From Chloroflexota bacterium (GTDB lineage Bacteria; Desulfobacterota; Desulfuromonadia; Desulfuromonadales; Geopsychrobacteraceae), in NCBI GenBank assembly GCA_015222355.1, contig JADFVC010000387.1:1-5167 (forward strand): DNA of 5,167 nucleotides. The letters run 5' to 3'. The position numbers and the translations under genes were made by a program. Positions 1 to 5,167 of the stretch are shown here, piece after piece (positions within the stretch are counted from its first letter, which is position 1; every line of letters begins with the position of its first letter). The notes under the pieces were generated by a model. The model did no database searches. It had not been told where the DNA came from and worked only from the letters and a program-made list of their open reading frames with translations.

Positions 1-918
<918 letters not shown>

Positions 919-921
919 TTA

Positions 922-1464
922 TCACCCCTTTTCTAAGGTCTCTGCAATCCGTTTCAGCTGGGTTTTCACACTGCCGTCAAAAAGTTTACCGCCCATCTCG
1001 GCCTGCAGGCCGCCGATTAGCGATTTATCTGTTTCCACACTCAGCACCACCTGCTTGCCGGTCTGTTTTTCCAGACCCTTTTTGATGGTCGTTGCCCGGT
1101 TTTTACTCAATTTGGCGGCCGAAGTAATCTTGGCCCTTATGACACCGGACAACTCATCAGCAAACTTACGATAATAGATATCGATCTGCGGCAGGTAGGC
1201 GATCCGATCCTTTTCAAGAAGCAGATTCAGGAAGTTTCTCATCCCCCCGCTCAACTGAAGCAGATCCGACAAATCATTAAAAATAGCTGCTTTTTTTTCC
1301 AAAGGGAACGTTGGACTGTCAAGCAGCAACCGCAGCATATCTTCTTTTTTCAGAATCGAAACCACTGTTGTCAGTTCTTCGGCATAGGGTTCAACCTGCT
1401 GCTGCTCAGAAGCGATATTCAGCAGAGCCTTTGCGTACCTTATGGAAATTGCGCTACTCCTCAA
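922..1464 (-). CDS. atpH: F1F0 ATP synthase subunit delta
   Basis: The delta subunit (OSCP homologue) sits on top of F1 and ties it to the b/b' stator stalk. The product is 180 aa, the usual family length. The N-terminal helical domain opens with RYAKALL (9-15) and holds NFLNLLLEKDRIAYLPQI (77-94), a typical delta helix. The C-terminal part has DKSLIGGLQAEMGGKLFDGS (146-165), the diagnostic delta signature. The start is TTG at 1464-1462, sharing TTGA with the atpF stop (4-bp overlap). No ATG or GTG start fits, because the next methionine is residue 43, well inside the first domain. An AGGTGGGAG stretch lies 7 bp before the TTG. Overlaps on both sides imply translational coupling with atpF and atpA. 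Confidence 0.96.
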   Translation of the reverse strand: MRSSAISIRYAKALLNIASEQQQVEPYAEELTTVVSILKKEDMLRLLLDSPTFPLEKKAAIFNDLSDLLQLSGGMRNFLNLLLEKDRIAYLPQIDIYYRKFADELSGVIRAKITSAAKLSKNRATTIKKGLEKQTGKQVVLSVETDKSLIGGLQAEMGGKLFDGSVKTQLKRIAETLEKG

Positions 1465-2042
1465 TTTAACTCTCCCACCTTCTGCAGATACTCGTCGATC
1501 AAACGCGTATCATCATTTTTGGTGAAGTTCTTTTTCAGCAGATCCTCAGCGATACCGATTGCCAGCTGAGCAGCTTCCTGCTGAAGCTCTCTGCGCGCCT
1601 TGACGACTTCCAAGTCTGCAGCTTTTTCTGCTTCCTGCCCAATCTTGATCGCCATTTCTTTCGCATTCTCGATAATTTTCTGTTTTTCCAGCTCGCCCTC
1701 ACGCTGGATGGCAGCACTGATCTCAGCAATCTCTGCAGTGGCCTGTGCCAGCTTCCGATCATACTCGGCAAACTTGGCTTCAGCCTCTTCCTTGGCTTTC
1801 TTAGCGTCCGCCAGGGCCTTCTCAATTCCTTCACTTCGTCCGCTAAGTCCTTTTTTTATCGGCTTACGCAAAAAGTAGACAAGAAGGGCAACAACCAGAG
1901 CGAAGTTCAGTACACGGTAGAGGAAGTCTTTCAGCAGCAGACCGCTAGCGACAGGATGAGCATCACCGGATGCCTGTGCGATCCCGCTCAGCAGGACAAC
2001 CAACAGTATAGTCAGGACAATGGAGGTAATTTTACTACGCAT
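1461..2042 (-). CDS. atpF: F0 ATP synthase subunit b with signal-like N-terminal leader
   Basis: Subunit b forms the peripheral stalk: one membrane helix and a long cytoplasmic coiled coil holding delta/F1 still against the rotor. The product is 193 aa, somewhat longer than the roughly 155-165 aa of a plain b subunit. The extra length is at the N-terminus: residues 1-24 look like a signal peptide (MRSK, a hydrophobic run ITSIVLTILLVVLLSGI, then AQA before S25). The usual membrane anchor follows at about 44-58 (VLNFALVVALLVYFL), then RKPIKK, then a charged Ala/Glu/Lys-rich coiled coil at about 72-165. Leader-bearing b subunits are known in Geobacter relatives. The start is ATG 2042-2040, with AGGAAGGG 11 bp upstream. 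The gene lies 23 bp after atpX and overlaps atpH by 4 bp. Whether the leader is cleaved cannot be told from sequence. Confidence 0.95.
   Translation of the reverse strand: MRSKITSIVLTILLVVLLSGIAQASGDAHPVASGLLLKDFLYRVLNFALVVALLVYFLRKPIKKGLSGRSEGIEKALADAKKAKEEAEAKFAEYDRKLAQATAEIAEISAAIQREGELEKQKIIENAKEMAIKIGQEAEKAADLEVVKARRELQQEAAQLAIGIAEDLLKKNFTKNDDTRLIDEYLQKVGELN
1472..1480 (-). promoter_or_regulatory. Ribosome-binding site fixing the TTG start of atpH
   Basis: On the minus strand AGGTGGGAG lies inside the last codons of atpF and ends 7 bp before the TTG at 1464. This spacing, and the lack of an ATG or GTG near the proper N-terminus, support TTG as the atpH start. Confidence 0.7.
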
Positions 2043-2065
2043 AACTATTTGGACCCTTCCTGAAC

Positions 2066-2494
2066 TTAAGCCAGCTCGCGACCAAGAATCTTGGTGGCAA
2101 TCTGTCCGGCCAAAGCTTCCGCTTCGCTTTTGAGTGTCTTGCTCGCCTCAGCCGCTTCACCGGCAACCCGTTCCTTGATTGCCTGAAGACGCGCATTGGC
2201 CTTATTCTGTGCTTCCGCCAGAACCCCCGCTTCCACTTCAACCGCAGTTTTTTTCAATTTACTGCGCTCGTCGTTGGCGGCAACCTTGGCTTCATTCAGC
2301 TGTTGCTGGTAACGCAGCATCTTTTCCTCAATATCAGCATTCAGACTGCGTGCCCGTTCATGCGACCCATCAATCGCTTCACGTCGCTCAGAGACGATCT
2401 TCATCAATGGCCGATAAAGCAATTTATTGAGAATTATCAGTAAGATCAAGAAATTGACAAACTGCAGTCCAAGAGTCCAGTCGAGACTGATCAC
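2066..2494 (-). CDS. atpX: F0 ATP synthase subunit b' (second b-type stator subunit)
   Basis: This b-like protein pairs with AtpF to make a heterodimeric peripheral stalk; the gene is called atpX or atpF' in different genomes. The product is 142 aa. One membrane helix lies at about 9-27 (GLQFVNFLILLIILNKLLY), followed by the family motif RPLMKIVSERREAI (28-41), a coiled-coil stretch to about 110, and a C-terminal block LAGQIATKILGRELA (128-142) typical of b-type subunits. Unlike AtpF it has no leader before the membrane helix. The start is GTG 2494-2492: an in-frame TAA stands directly before it (2497-2495) and AAGGGGAG ends 6 bp upstream, while the next ATG (residue 31) would delete the membrane helix. 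It is the first gene of the visible atp operon. The genes for subunits a and c are not adjacent, as in Geobacter relatives, where atpB and atpE lie elsewhere. Confidence 0.94.
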   Translation of the reverse strand: MISLDWTLGLQFVNFLILLIILNKLLYRPLMKIVSERREAIDGSHERARSLNADIEEKMLRYQQQLNEAKVAANDERSKLKKTAVEVEAGVLAEAQNKANARLQAIKERVAGEAAEASKTLKSEAEALAGQIATKILGRELA

Positions 2495-2500
2495 TTAAAT

Positions 2501-2508
2501 CTCCCCTT
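2501..2508 (-). promoter_or_regulatory. Ribosome-binding site fixing the GTG start of atpX
   Basis: AAGGGGAG on the minus strand ends 6 bp before GTG 2494. With the in-frame stop at 2497-2495, it leaves GTG as the only sensible start. Confidence 0.75.
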
Positions 2509-2539
2509 ATTATAAGTAGGTATTTTCCGGCAATTTTTC

Positions 2540-2569
2540 GATATACAGTATACTGTATACTGTATACAA
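2540..2569 (-). promoter_or_regulatory. Candidate atp operon promoter buried in the GTATAC repeat
   Basis: On the minus strand TTGTAT (2569-2564) and TATATC (2545-2540) are 18 bp apart, a weak sigma70-like pair. It would start RNA about 35-40 bp before the atpX start codon, downstream of the terminator-like hairpin. Both boxes overlap the repeat cluster, so a bound protein there would block it. Because the repeat is itself TATA-rich, chance matches are easy; this is a suggestion only. Confidence 0.3.
2541..2568. repeat. Four 7-bp GTATAC-type repeats forming nested palindromes (candidate operator)
   Basis: Four tandem 7-mers of form (A/G)TATAC(A/T) run through 2541-2568, with GTATAC at 2548, 2555 and 2562. 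The repeats create two perfect palindromes: an even 18-bp one (TATACAGTATACTGTATA, 2542-2559) and an odd one of 12-bp arms around T2554 (2542-2566). The cluster lies 47 bp before the atpX start codon in a non-coding gap, where a repressor or activator site would be expected. It does not fit the LexA spacing (CTGT, 8 bases, ACAG). The repeats are directly visible; the regulatory role is inferred and no regulator can be named. Confidence 0.65.
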
Positions 2570-2580
2570 GAGATCGGATG

Positions 2581-2607
2581 ATAAAAATAATCGACCCGAT
2601 GGGCCGA
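2581..2607 (-). terminator. Terminator-like hairpin after the parA-parB-bactofilin genes
   Basis: Reading the minus strand, TCGGCCC (2607-2601) pairs with GGGTCGA (2597-2591) around a 3-base loop, giving 7 pairs of which one is G-U. TTATTTTTAT (2590-2581) follows at once. This is the shape of a modest intrinsic terminator and would separate the bactofilin transcript (103 bp of 3' untranslated sequence) from the atp operon. On the plus strand the G-U becomes an A-C mismatch and no T-tract follows, so it is oriented for minus-strand genes. Confidence 0.5.
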
Positions 2608-2616
2608 AGCACAGCA

Positions 2617-2645
2617 TTGCTACCATAACAGCCAGCCGGTGTCAA
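2617..2645 (-). promoter_or_regulatory. Candidate promoter with consensus -35 before the atp operon
   Basis: The minus strand has a perfect TTGACA (2645-2640), a 17-bp spacer, and TAGCAA (2622-2617) preceded by TG in the extended -10 position (2625-2624). The -10 box matches the consensus at only half its positions. A start near 2610 would put the terminator-like hairpin at the very 5' end of the RNA and the GTATAC cluster in the leader. Confidence 0.35.
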
Positions 2646-2675
2646 GCGGGAGTCCTCCGCAGTTACAACCCGGCT
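2634..2675. repeat. Nested inverted repeat in the bactofilin-atpX gap
   Basis: AGCCGG (2634-2639) is complementary to CCGGCT (2670-2675), and the enclosed GCGG / CCGC pair makes a second inner stem. It can fold on either strand. On the minus strand it lies in the 3' untranslated part of the bactofilin mRNA and contains the candidate TTGACA box. Its purpose is unknown. Confidence 0.4.
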
Positions 2676-2690
2676 CTATTTTAGACATCC

Positions 2691-2712
2691 CAACCCTTGA
2701 GGGTTGTTTTTT
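2691..2712 (+). terminator. Plus-strand intrinsic terminator-like hairpin abutting the bactofilin stop
   Basis: CAACCC (2691-2696) pairs with GGGTTG (2701-2706) around TTGA and is followed on the plus strand by six Ts (2707-2712), then ATTTTA. This is a compact terminator for RNA moving rightwards. On the minus strand the same hairpin follows the bactofilin stop codon but has GGATGTC rather than a T-tract after it. No plus-strand gene precedes it, so it may protect the bactofilin 3' end against antisense transcription or end a short unannotated RNA. Confidence 0.45.
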
Positions 2713-3139
2713 ATTTTACCGCTTTGTTTACTGTCTTTGTGTTGGCATCACTGCGAGTTGTTGCTGAACTCATTTTAACGTCTCCGTTAAAAACGACACT
2801 TTCCTCGATTTTTATCGAGGGTGTCACAATAGATCCATCCACCCGGGCCGGCGCCCGCAACTCCACCATGCTGGTCGCAACGATATTTCCCTTAAATCGG
2901 CCACTGAGGATCAAAGCCCCGACCTCGATTTCACCCTCGATTTCAGCAGTCTCACCAACAATCAGAGTATCACTGGAATGGATCTCCCCTGAAAAGCATC
3001 CATCCAGGCGCACCATTTCATCAAAGCTGAGTTTCCCCTCAAAACGGCTTCCGGGGCCGAGAAAAGCCTTGATCTCGGCTTTTTCGATAGCAACGGGCTT
3101 TTTCATCCGGCTCTGCTCCTGTTTTTTCCCACCAAACAT
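2711..3139 (-). CDS. Bactofilin-family cytoskeletal protein
   Basis: Bactofilins (formerly DUF583) polymerise without nucleotide into filaments from a right-handed beta-helix, and in various bacteria organise cell-wall enzymes, stalks or chromosome-segregation proteins. The chosen product is 142 aa. A short N-terminal tail with MFGGKK, a typical bactofilin opening linked to membrane attachment, leads to the beta-helix core from about AFLGPGSRFEGKLSF (25-39) to NGDVKM (118-123), with the repeated short beta-strand/Gly pattern (VRLDGCFSG, AEIEGEIEVG, LILSGRFKGN, ARVDGSIV). A polar Ser/Thr/Lys tail follows. Earlier in-frame starts exist (GTG 3154, ATG 3151, GTG 3148), but ATG 3139 has TGGTGA 5 bp upstream and gives the family-typical N-terminus. 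It lies 35 bp after parB, probably in the same transcript; bactofilins encoded beside parAB occur elsewhere, as in Myxococcus. Confidence 0.9.
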   Translation of the reverse strand: MFGGKKQEQSRMKKPVAIEKAEIKAFLGPGSRFEGKLSFDEMVRLDGCFSGEIHSSDTLIVGETAEIEGEIEVGALILSGRFKGNIVATSMVELRAPARVDGSIVTPSIKIEESVVFNGDVKMSSATTRSDANTKTVNKAVK

Positions 3140-3144
3140 ACAGT

Positions 3145-3149
3145 TCACC
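3145..3149 (-). promoter_or_regulatory. Ribosome-binding site favouring the bactofilin ATG at 3139
   Basis: GGTGA on the minus strand matches the anti-Shine-Dalgarno end of 16S rRNA and ends 5 bp before ATG 3139. The competing starts at 3154, 3151 and 3148 have no comparable sequence ahead of them. Confidence 0.5.
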
Positions 3150-3174
3150 ATCACAAATCACGCAAGTCGTAAGA

Positions 3175-4041
3175 TCAGACCGATACCCCCAACAACTCGA
3201 GCAGTCTCTCCAGCTCGGTCTGGTCGTGATAACCAATTTCTATCCGCCCCCCTTTCCCTCTCGGGGATAGCTTGACCTGGGTTCCCAGGGTTTGCTTCAA
3301 GACGTTTTCAACAGCAACAATATTGGGGTCCAGTTCCTTGATTGCTGTTTTGAGAGGCCTTTTAACAGCAACGATATTTTTGATTTTTTTGACCAGTTTT
3401 TCTGTGTCACGAACCGAAAGTTTTTTTCTTATCACTTCAGCGCAGGCTTCGGCAATATCTTCATCGTTCTCAAGCGACAACAAAGCCCGGGCGTGTCCCA
3501 TACTCAGGCGGTTCGCCAACAGTTCATCCTTAACCTTTTCCGGCAAGCGCAGCAAGCGCAGGGCATTGGCCACCGTCGAGCGATCTTTGCCAACACGTTT
3601 GGCAACCTCATCCTGAGACAGATCAAAACTGTCTATCAGGTGTCGATAAGCGGTTGCTTCCTCCAGCGGATTGAGGTCTTCCCTTTGGATATTTTCAATC
3701 AAGGCGATTTCCAGTGCCCAGTCTTCAGTAACATCCTGAATAACGACCGGGACACGCTCAAGACCTGCTTTTTGGGCCGCTCGCCAACGTCTTTCCCCGG
3801 CAATTATCTGGTAATGGTCAGCCATTTGCCGGATGATCAGCGGCTGGATAATCCCTTTCTCCCTGATGGACGCAACCAGCTCCGCCATTTTGCCGTCGTC
3901 AAAAGTTTTTCGCGGCTGGTGGCGGTGCGGTCTTAACTCCTCGATCGGGCAGGAGAAGTACTTTTTACCCCCCTCCTGTGCCGCCGAACTGAGTAAGGCT
4001 CCGATCCCCTTGCCCAAGGCCGTCCGTTTCGGTTTAGCCAT
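3175..4041 (-). CDS. parB: Chromosome-partitioning protein ParB (Spo0J family)
   Basis: ParB binds parS, loads as a CTP-dependent clamp, spreads on DNA and stimulates ParA ATPase, moving the origin region. The product is 288 aa, normal for chromosomal ParB. The ParA-contacting N-terminal motif is ALGKGIGALL (8-17), with Lys11 at the usual Arg/Lys position. The CTP-binding ParB/Srx domain spans about 28-120, with GERRWRA (82-88) and ENIQRE (116-121). A helix-turn-helix follows at about 141-162 (LSQDEVAKRVGKDRSTVANA). The C-terminal dimerisation domain is at about 238-288. A longer reading from 4095 adds 18 residues (MVHRLIWRW...) unlike any ParB N-terminus; ATG 4041 instead has GGGAGG 5 bp upstream and gives the normal MAKPKR start. 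The gene overlaps parA by 8 bp, so translation is probably coupled. Confidence 0.97.
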   Translation of the reverse strand: MAKPKRTALGKGIGALLSSAAQEGGKKYFSCPIEELRPHRHQPRKTFDDGKMAELVASIREKGIIQPLIIRQMADHYQIIAGERRWRAAQKAGLERVPVVIQDVTEDWALEIALIENIQREDLNPLEEATAYRHLIDSFDLSQDEVAKRVGKDRSTVANALRLLRLPEKVKDELLANRLSMGHARALLSLENDEDIAEACAEVIRKKLSVRDTEKLVKKIKNIVAVKRPLKTAIKELDPNIVAVENVLKQTLGTQVKLSPRGKGGRIEIGYHDQTELERLLELLGVSV

Positions 4042-4804
4042 GAACCCCTCCCGCCAATACCTCTTCAGCCAACGCCATATAAGCCTGTGCACCACGTGAA
4101 GAGATATCGTACATCAATGCCGGCTGTCCGTAACTCGGGGCCTCGGAGAGACGGACATTGCGCGGAACGACGACATCAAAAACCTTATCGCCGAAATGGG
4201 CGCGGATTTCATCGCTGACCTGATGGCAGAGATTGTTCCGTCCATCAAACATGGTCAACAAAATGCCACTGATTTTCAACTCAGGATTGATCTCCTGCTG
4301 AACCAGGCGGACGGTCTGCATCAGCTGGCCAAGACCCTCCATGGCATAAAACTCACATTGCAAAGGAACCAGTACCGAGTCTGCCGCGGCAAGCGCATTA
4401 ACCGTCAACAGGCTGAGGGACGGGGGACAGTCGATGATGATGTATTCGTATTGCTCCGAAATAGTGCCAAGCACTTGCTTCAGGCGCTTTTCACGATCAT
4501 CCGCTTCTATCAATTCTATTTCTGCACCGATCAAATCAGTGTTGGAAGGCAAGATCTTCAAAAATTCCAGATCCGAATCGCGAATGACCTCATGGGCAGA
4601 TTTTTCGCCCAACAAAACATTATAAACGGTTGAATATACTTCCGTTTTATCAATTCCAAAACCACTACAGGCATTCGCCTGCGGGTCCATATCAACAAGC
4701 AGGGTTTTCCTTTCAGCGGCGGCCAGCGAAGCTGCCAGATTGACAGCGGTCGTCGTTTTACCAACCCCGCCCTTCTGGTTTGCAATGGCGATAATCTTTG
4801 CCAT
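4034..4804 (-). CDS. parA: Chromosome-partitioning ATPase ParA (Soj family)
   Basis: ParA is a deviant-Walker ATPase that binds nucleoid DNA as an ATP sandwich dimer and is released by ParB, driving origin segregation and often tuning DnaA. The product is 256 aa, the size of chromosomal ParA, with no N-terminal DNA-binding extension as in plasmid type Ia proteins. The deviant Walker A is KGGVGKTT (11-18), with signature Lys11; switch I region LLVDMDPQ at 35-42; Walker B IIIDCPPS at 122-129. Basic residues in GRNN (188-191) and VPRNVRLSEAPSYGQ (213-227) match the Soj DNA-binding surface. The start is ATG 4804 with AAAGGAG 9 bp upstream. It lies downstream of rsmG, the usual chromosomal position, which argues against a plasmid origin. 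Confidence 0.98.
   Translation of the reverse strand: MAKIIAIANQKGGVGKTTTAVNLAASLAAAERKTLLVDMDPQANACSGFGIDKTEVYSTVYNVLLGEKSAHEVIRDSDLEFLKILPSNTDLIGAEIELIEADDREKRLKQVLGTISEQYEYIIIDCPPSLSLLTVNALAAADSVLVPLQCEFYAMEGLGQLMQTVRLVQQEINPELKISGILLTMFDGRNNLCHQVSDEIRAHFGDKVFDVVVPRNVRLSEAPSYGQPALMYDISSRGAQAYMALAEEVLAGGVHG
4045..4052 (-). promoter_or_regulatory. Ribosome-binding site selecting the short ParB start
   Basis: GGGAGGGG on the minus strand lies within the last codons of parA and just ahead of ATG 4041. It supports that start over the upstream ATG-like codon at 4095. Confidence 0.6.
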
Positions 4805-4839
4805 CTATCCTTACTCCTTTTTCAGCAAATGGACTCGCA

Positions 4840-4868
4840 AGAATAGCATAGCCAAAAACTAAATTCAG
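4840..4868 (-). promoter_or_regulatory. Candidate promoter for parA-parB-bactofilin
   Basis: The minus strand has CTGAAT (4868-4863), a 17-bp spacer and TATTCT (4845-4840), with TG in the extended -10 position (4848-4847). The -35 box is weak and the -10 box good. The predicted start, near 4833, gives a leader of about 28 bases carrying the AAAGGAG ribosome-binding site. It lies just downstream of the long palindrome, so that element would not be in this mRNA. Not proven. Confidence 0.45.
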
Positions 4869-4882
4869 CCTATTTGTGTCTC

Positions 4883-5043
4883 GTGCCCCGTGCGGCTGAT
4901 CCTGTCTTCTAATTCTGGCCCTTTTCGGCGCTGCCCGCGTTGCGCCAACTTGACTTAACGCACGGCCAGGCCTGCGTTGGCGCCGCCTTGGCAGCACCGA
5001 AAATGTCTCAGAATCCATTGACACGACTAACCGCACGGGACAC
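4883..5043. repeat. 161-bp imperfect palindrome between rsmG and parA (MITE-like or structured RNA)
   Basis: Five successive arms on the left meet complementary arms on the right around a centre near 4963: GTGCCCCGTGCGG (4883-4895) with 5031-5043; TGTC (4903-4906) with 5020-5023; ATTCTG (4912-4917) with 5009-5014; TTTTCGGCGCTGCC (4922-4935) with 4990-5003; GCGCCAAC (4942-4949) with 4976-4983. Arms are separated by internal loops of equal or near-equal size (7/7, 5/5, 4/5, 6/6). Of 45 arm positions, 43 are Watson-Crick and two are C-A on the plus strand or G-U on the minus strand. The element fills most of the gap; no protein is encoded. It may be a miniature transposon, a dispersed palindromic repeat, or a folded RNA downstream of rsmG. 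A reading frame through it on the minus strand is low-complexity Arg-rich sequence and not a gene. Confidence 0.85.
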
Positions 5044-5077
5044 CAGCACTGTCAGGAGGGGGTAATTTTCGAACAAT

Positions 5078-5167
5078 TCAGTTCTTTATAAATATGATCA
5101 GCCGTCTTTCGGACCGACTGGAGGGAAGATGGTAGCTATGTTGCCCCCCAAAGGTGCAGAACTTTAC
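5078..5167 (-). CDS. rsmG: 16S rRNA (guanine-N7) methyltransferase RsmG, C-terminal fragment
   Basis: Only the last 29 codons are inside the window; the 5' part lies beyond the right edge. The frame ends in TGA (5080-5078). The tail YHLPSSRSERRLIIFIKN resembles the RsmG (GidB) C-terminus, where a HLP motif is followed by S-[DE]-R and a short hydrophobic beta-strand ending in Lys. RsmG methylates the 530-loop guanine of 16S rRNA using S-adenosylmethionine. The identification rests on this short stretch plus position: rsmG directly before parA is the common chromosomal order, often with mnmG and mnmE further upstream. The catalytic and cofactor-binding parts are not visible. Confidence 0.75.
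   Translation of the reverse strand, partial: VKFCTFGGQHSYHLPSSRSERRLIIFIKN

Noticed and set aside
2509..2514. Perfect TATAAT on the minus strand just before atpX
   Set aside because: It directly abuts the ribosome-binding site, so RNA would start within or after that site, and no -35 box lies at the right distance.
2541..2568. LexA (SOS) box reading of the GTATAC cluster
   Set aside because: CTGT and ACAG half-sites are present, but not in the CTGT-8 bases-ACAG arrangement.
2424..2645. 73-codon minus-strand frame across the GTATAC cluster
   Set aside because: It begins at a TTG inside the candidate -35 box, overlaps atpX out of frame, and has no ribosome-binding site or recognisable motif.
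4042..4095. 18-residue N-terminal extension of ParB
   Set aside because: The extension lies wholly inside parA, is unlike ParB N-termini, and the internal ATG at 4041 has a good ribosome-binding site.
4758..5036. 92-codon minus-strand frame through the palindrome and into parA
   Set aside because: It is Arg-rich translation of inverted-repeat sequence, overlaps the parA start in another frame, and has no family resemblance.
5099..5121. Strong bulged hairpin with a CGAAA loop, at first sight a riboswitch or RNA leader
   Set aside because: It falls inside the rsmG C-terminal codons (the LPSSRSERRLI region) and matches no riboswitch consensus I know, so it is best explained as coding sequence.

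Overview
The window reads almost entirely on the minus strand. It looks like a near-origin chromosomal segment of a Desulfuromonadales-type bacterium (Geobacter / Pelobacter / Desulfuromonas relatives). This placement rests on gene order (rsmG, parA, parB, bactofilin, then atpX-atpF-atpH-atpA), on the paired b/b' subunits with a leader-like N-terminus on AtpF, and on the protein sequences. It is inference from remembered family layouts, not a database match.

In transcription order (right to left): the last 29 codons of rsmG (5078-5167) enter from the right edge. A 273-bp gap (4805-5077) follows, dominated by a long imperfect palindrome (4883-5043) and ending in a candidate parA promoter. Then come parA (4034-4804) and parB (3175-4041, overlapping parA by 8 bp), and after a 35-bp gap a bactofilin gene (2711-3139). 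A 216-bp intergenic region (2495-2710) holds two hairpins, a terminator-like stem-loop on the minus strand, candidate promoters, and a striking GTATAC repeat/palindrome cluster. The F-type ATP synthase operon then begins: atpX/b' (2066-2494, GTG start), atpF/b (1461-2042), atpH/delta (922-1464, TTG start overlapping the atpF stop) and atpA/alpha (1-912, cut off by the window edge after 304 codons).

Functionally there are three blocks: a 16S rRNA methyltransferase (RsmG), a chromosome-segregation and cell-organisation module (ParA, ParB, bactofilin), and the stator/F1 part of ATP synthase. All complete genes have intact family motifs; I see no frameshift or pseudogene. No tRNA, rRNA, CRISPR array, insertion sequence or convincing parS site is visible. 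No clearly new protein system is present. The least-explained parts are the two intergenic regions: the 161-bp palindrome before parA and the GTATAC cluster before the atp operon.
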